NCBI GenBank assembly: GCA_910585805.1
Contig: CAJUFB010000088.1
Coordinates: forward strand, 1-15,434
Length of the DNA stretch: 15,434 nt
Direction: 5' to 3'
Source of the DNA: an uncultured Acetatifactor sp.
GTDB lineage: Bacteria > Bacillota > Clostridia > Lachnospirales > Lachnospiraceae
Shown: one piece after another, positions 15,096 through 15,434 of the stretch
How positions within the stretch are numbered: the first letter of the stretch is position 1
Layout: every line of letters begins with the position of its first letter
Made by a program: the position numbers and the translations under genes
Notes under the pieces: generated by a model
The model's input: only the letters and a program-made list of their open reading frames with translations
Told to the model about the DNA's origin: nothing
Databases searched by the model: none

Positions 15096-15156
15096 TATGG
15101 AAAGTATACTTGACATTCTTCCAAATCCGCGTATAATGTAAAGCATACTTTCCATA
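15096..15156 (+). promoter_or_regulatory. Promoter with paired operators of the XRE gene
   Basis: TTGACA (15110-15115), a 16-base spacer, then TATAAT (15132-15137). A perfect 12-bp inverted repeat (TATGGAAAGTAT 15096-15107, ATACTTTCCATA 15145-15156) brackets it. Each arm is part of a local palindrome: aagtatactt (15102-15111) over the -35 and aaagcatacttt (15140-15151) just after the -10. Binding of the small regulator to both would shut off its own gene. Confidence 0.75.
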
Positions 15157-15193
15157 AAACTCTGTAAATAAGAGCAATACAAGGAGGAAAGCC

Positions 15194-15412
15194 ATGAAGA
15201 ACCGCCTGGAGGAAATCCGCAAAGACCGCGGGATCAGGCAGGAGGACCTTGCCGCCGTGCTGGAGGTCTCGAGGCAGACCATCGGCTCGCTGGAGAACGG
15301 ACGGTACAATCCGTCCATCCTGCTGGCGTTCAAAATAGCGCGGTATTTCGGAATGGCCATTGAGGACATCTTCATCTATGAGCAATTTGGTGAAATGTCA
15401 AGAGGAAAATAA
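15194..15412 (+). CDS. Small XRE-family (HTH_3) transcriptional regulator
   Basis: This 72-residue protein is almost entirely one helix-turn-helix domain: LEEIRKDRGIRQEDLAAVL, then VSRQTIGSLENGRYNPS, then ARYFGMAIEDIF. It belongs to the group of tiny regulators that usually precede a membrane-protein or metabolic gene in Firmicutes. The ATG at 15194 follows AAGGAGG (15181-15187) at 6 bases. The gene ends 22 bases before the window edge, so any partner gene lies outside. Paired palindromes around its promoter suggest autorepression. Confidence 0.93.
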   Translation: MKNRLEEIRKDRGIRQEDLAAVLEVSRQTIGSLENGRYNPSILLAFKIARYFGMAIEDIFIYEQFGEMSRGK

Positions 15413-15434
15413 AAAAGATTTTCTGGAAGAAGGG

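Noticed and set aside
1..15434. CRISPR array, tRNA, rRNA or insertion sequence
   Set aside because: No regularly spaced repeats, cloverleaf, rRNA segment or transposase motifs (DDE, serine or tyrosine recombinase) were seen in the frames read.

Overview
The window looks like chromosomal DNA of a gut-type Clostridia, most likely Lachnospiraceae. The basis is strong AGGAGG-type ribosome sites with GTG and TTG starts, TTGACA/TATAAT-type promoters often with an extended TGn -10, and families typical of that group: YesM-type kinase, GH50-like hydrolase, 'RPRRFGKS' AAA-ATPases, DUF4869, and a ytrABC-like operon. This is a family-level inference; no rRNA or tRNA is present to fix it.

Region 1 (1-5714) is an eroded sugar-utilisation locus. 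It starts with the decayed 3' end of an AAA/PD-(D/E)XK protein (57-312) and its likely terminator. Next is an in-frame chimera (578-2212): the front of a YesM-like sensor histidine kinase ends just before its ATPase domain and is joined to the last 70 or so residues of an extracellular sugar-binding protein. The simplest reading is a deletion that removed the rest of the kinase, probably its response regulator and permeases, and most of the binding protein. A promoter and a second, different AAA/PD-(D/E)XK pseudogene (2387-3600, with a frameshift, a stop and a lost nuclease domain) follow. The region ends with an apparently intact GH50-like glycoside hydrolase (3645-5714).

Region 2 (5715-10344) is visibly more A/T-rich and starts only 42 bases after the hydrolase. 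It encodes a DEAD/DEAH helicase fused to an HNH nuclease (5757-8018), an overlapping unknown protein (8011-8544), and a PD-(D/E)XK-like putative nuclease (8641-9189) ending at a clear terminator. A separately promoted protein with a zinc finger, an HTH and a Panacea/SocA (DUF4065) domain follows (9346-10344). Its -35 box lies inside a 9-bp inverted repeat, as expected for autoregulation. This looks like a small defence island, and the combination is not one I can match to a named system.

Region 3 (10525-11965, minus strand) is a two-gene operon with a good promoter: a DUF4869-like protein and an overlapping P-loop ATPase with a possible TOPRIM-like C-terminal half. It is a second candidate defence or stress module.

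Region 4 (12090-14240, minus strand) is a ytrA-ytrB-ytrC-like operon: a GntR/YtrA repressor, an ABC ATPase and an ABC-2 permease. The promoter overlaps an AGTGTG-N13-CACACT inverted repeat that resembles the known YtrA operator. Region 5 (14304-15412) carries a RimJ/RimL-type GNAT acetyltransferase and a small XRE regulator whose promoter is bracketed by two near-identical palindromic sites. No CRISPR array, tRNA, rRNA or recognisable insertion sequence was found.
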